A program made the translations under genes and the position numbers. Shown here one piece after another: positions 63,132 through 64,000 of a stretch of 64,000 bases of DNA. Numbering within the stretch: position 1 is the stretch's first letter; each line of letters begins with the position of its first letter. The notes beneath the pieces are model-generated. The model saw only the letters and a program-made list of their open reading frames with translations, did not search any database and had not been told where the DNA came from. Location: positions 12,152,001 through 12,216,000 of the forward strand of contig NC_079882.1 of assembly GCF_029227915.1 (NCBI RefSeq), written 5' to 3'. The DNA comes from Hydractinia symbiolongicarpus (Eukaryota > Cnidaria > Hydrozoa > Anthoathecata > Hydractiniidae).

Positions 63132-63348
63132 ATTCTTTGACAAATGGAGTAGGATAGTAGATTCAAAAAATAAAAACAGACTAAAGTCACCGTATACGGA
63201 TTGGATCTCCATATATGGTGATTCCAATAGAATACCTTTTGTGAAAATTCTAACACCGGCAGAAGACCGATTTCCACCACAAGCATATGATTTAATAGTG
63301 GTTCCACATATTAGTAAATTAAGGTACCTTGGTGGATATAACAAATGA
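63091..63348 (+). CDS. 85-residue hypothetical protein of the element
   Basis: Starts ATG 63091 inside the previous ORF and stops at TGA 63346-63348, overlapping the next start as ATGA. Begins MGNTLSKIRMGNREFFDKW, with a Gly-2 that could be N-myristoylated (inference). Later TPAEDRFPPQAYDLIVVP. No break seen. Function unknown; position suggests a small structural or accessory protein. Confidence 0.5.
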   Translation: MGNTLSKIRMGNREFFDKWSRIVDSKNKNRLKSPYTDWISIYGDSNRIPFVKILTPAEDRFPPQAYDLIVVPHISKLRYLGGYNK

Positions 63349-63684
63349 GTGAAGAATCTAATCAAGTAATTACCAAGAAAAACGAAGGACGTGTTGCTGC
63401 TGGTACGAGACTTGCCGAATGGAAAATAGAATCGCAAGAACAAGGTCGACTTGCATAAGAACGTGGGTAAAAGTACTTCCCAAGAGAGTCAGGTTCCTGC
63501 CACAGGTACCTCCAAGTCCATGGGCAGTAAAGTATACATTTGTGGAGGCTGGGTAATCGCAATCGCTTGTGTCGGAGGTGTTATATACCTCCTCCGTAAG
63601 AGACCCGCGAGTACCCAGCCTCCACCAGCGGTTCAGCAAAAATCTCAAACCCAGCCCGAGATTGATATATTTCACATGCGTTGA
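63345..63684 (+). pseudogene. Small single-span membrane protein, frameshifted
   Basis: The first frame (63345-63458) gives 37 residues with a GRVAAGTRLAEWKIESQ helix and stops at 63456. An overlapping frame (63451-63684) continues as a polar linker, then a membrane span (ICGGWVIAIACVGGVIYLL), RKR, a Pro/Gln-rich tail and EIDIFHMR. One gene of about 110 residues broken by a shift near 63450 is the simplest reading; two overlapping genes is the alternative. Confidence 0.5.
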
Positions 63685-63699
63685 GCCCTATAATAAAGC

Positions 63700-64000
63700 A
63701 TGAGTTCGAATGTTACCCCTCAGCAAAAGGAAATCATCGATATGATATATGAGACAGTCGTGTACCTCGGGTTCACAATTGGATGCGCTATGGTTGGGAA
63801 GAAGTTCCTTGGGATCTCGAGTCCTTTGACTAAGTTGGATACCAGCGACGTTATGAAAATGGTAGCATATTTTACAGCTGGTCGAGGAAGCCGAGAGATG
63901 GCAGTGAGCAAGGGGCTTCTATCGTCCCAAAACCCAAGTAAGCAACTTCAAGGTTTTGTTGTCTGCCCATGGCATACAACAAACATGCTAGATATTGTCG
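63700..64000 (+). CDS. Hypothetical protein of the element, open at window end
   Basis: ATG 63700 (MSSNVTPQQKEIIDMIYE), open for 100 codons to the last base. Contains a hydrophobic LGFTIGCAMVGKKFLGI segment and DVMKMVAYFTAGRGSREM. No stop or shift seen. Not recognised; probably another small membrane-associated protein of the element. Confidence 0.5.
   Translation, partial: MSSNVTPQQKEIIDMIYETVVYLGFTIGCAMVGKKFLGISSPLTKLDTSDVMKMVAYFTAGRGSREMAVSKGLLSSQNPSKQLQGFVVCPWHTTNMLDIV

Larger units (their letters stand above)
58796..64000 (+). mobile_element. Decayed Polinton/adintovirus-like element (left part, runs off window)
   Basis: A compact, intron-free, single-strand gene run with visibly higher GC than the flanks. 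It holds a protein-primed family B polymerase pseudogene followed by at least five small ORFs, several overlapping by a few bases. That style fits an integrated double-stranded DNA virus-like element. No integrase, ATPase, protease or capsid gene lies within the window; they would be expected beyond the right edge. The left border is not sharp: an imperfect 38-bp direct repeat (about 58781-58855, ACCAACACAAAATAATATGA) and a small palindrome (GAGTAAAGGGAA/ATTCCCTTACTC, 58880-58907) lie before the first ORF. No terminal inverted repeat could be tested. Confidence 0.72.

Overview
This is AT-rich, intron-rich animal DNA. All recognisable host genes are split by short GT-AG introns, and introns and intergenic gaps are packed with DNA transposons, foldback elements, a LINE and a SINE. 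The gene set is ETFDH, CWF19L2, HIRIP3, a PH-PTB docking adaptor, a WAP-domain secreted protein and a DUF4806 protein. Together with the repeat types this suggests a non-vertebrate metazoan, most likely a cnidarian such as a hydrozoan. That placement is inference, not proof.

Layout. Positions 40-6619 (+) carry the 3' part of ETFDH in seven exons, with a dead PIF/Harbinger transposon (2261-5025) in one intron. Positions 7353-23507 (-) carry a complete CWF19L2 gene in about 22 exons. Its introns hold a four-unit Helitron-like array (8632-9144), a 5'-truncated LINE (about 15165-17175) and a 1.4-kb TTAA-flanked element (21836-23237). Positions 23.5-36.4 kb are repeat-rich and gene-poor: a possible small three-exon gene (25493-26055), foldback elements beginning CAACCTCGTCCCCAGG, a WAP-domain secreted protein gene (29526-31207, -) with a 23-nt microexon, a tRNA-derived SINE and a solo Helitron-like element. 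Positions 36467-42010 (+) encode a DOK/IRS-like PH-PTB adaptor with a 589-codon tail exon rich in tyrosine motifs.

Positions 43280-57276 (+) are the HIRIP3 histone-chaperone locus, interrupted in an unusual way. A 2,446-bp segment carrying the end of exon 1 and exons 2-4 is present twice as apparently identical direct repeats (43677-46122 and 54359-56804). Between them lies an 8.24-kb insertion (46123-54358) bounded by AACGTT-rich arrays. The insertion carries an apparently intact eight-exon DUF4806 gene (49961-52887) and three families of internal tandem repeats.

From about 58.8 kb to the window end lies a compositionally different, less AT-rich island without introns. It is a decayed Polinton/adintovirus-like element with a protein-primed family B DNA polymerase pseudogene (stops, frameshifts, missing palm catalytic segment), followed by a tight run of small ORFs including membrane peptides. 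The last ORF runs off the window edge.

The host genes have unrelated jobs: mitochondrial electron transfer, spliceosome disassembly, tyrosine-kinase signalling and histone chaperoning. Nothing suggests they act as a cluster. The most unusual structures are the duplicated HIRIP3 segment around a gene-bearing insertion, the polymerase/small-ORF island, and a transposase whose C-terminal coding segment is inverted between short inverted repeats.
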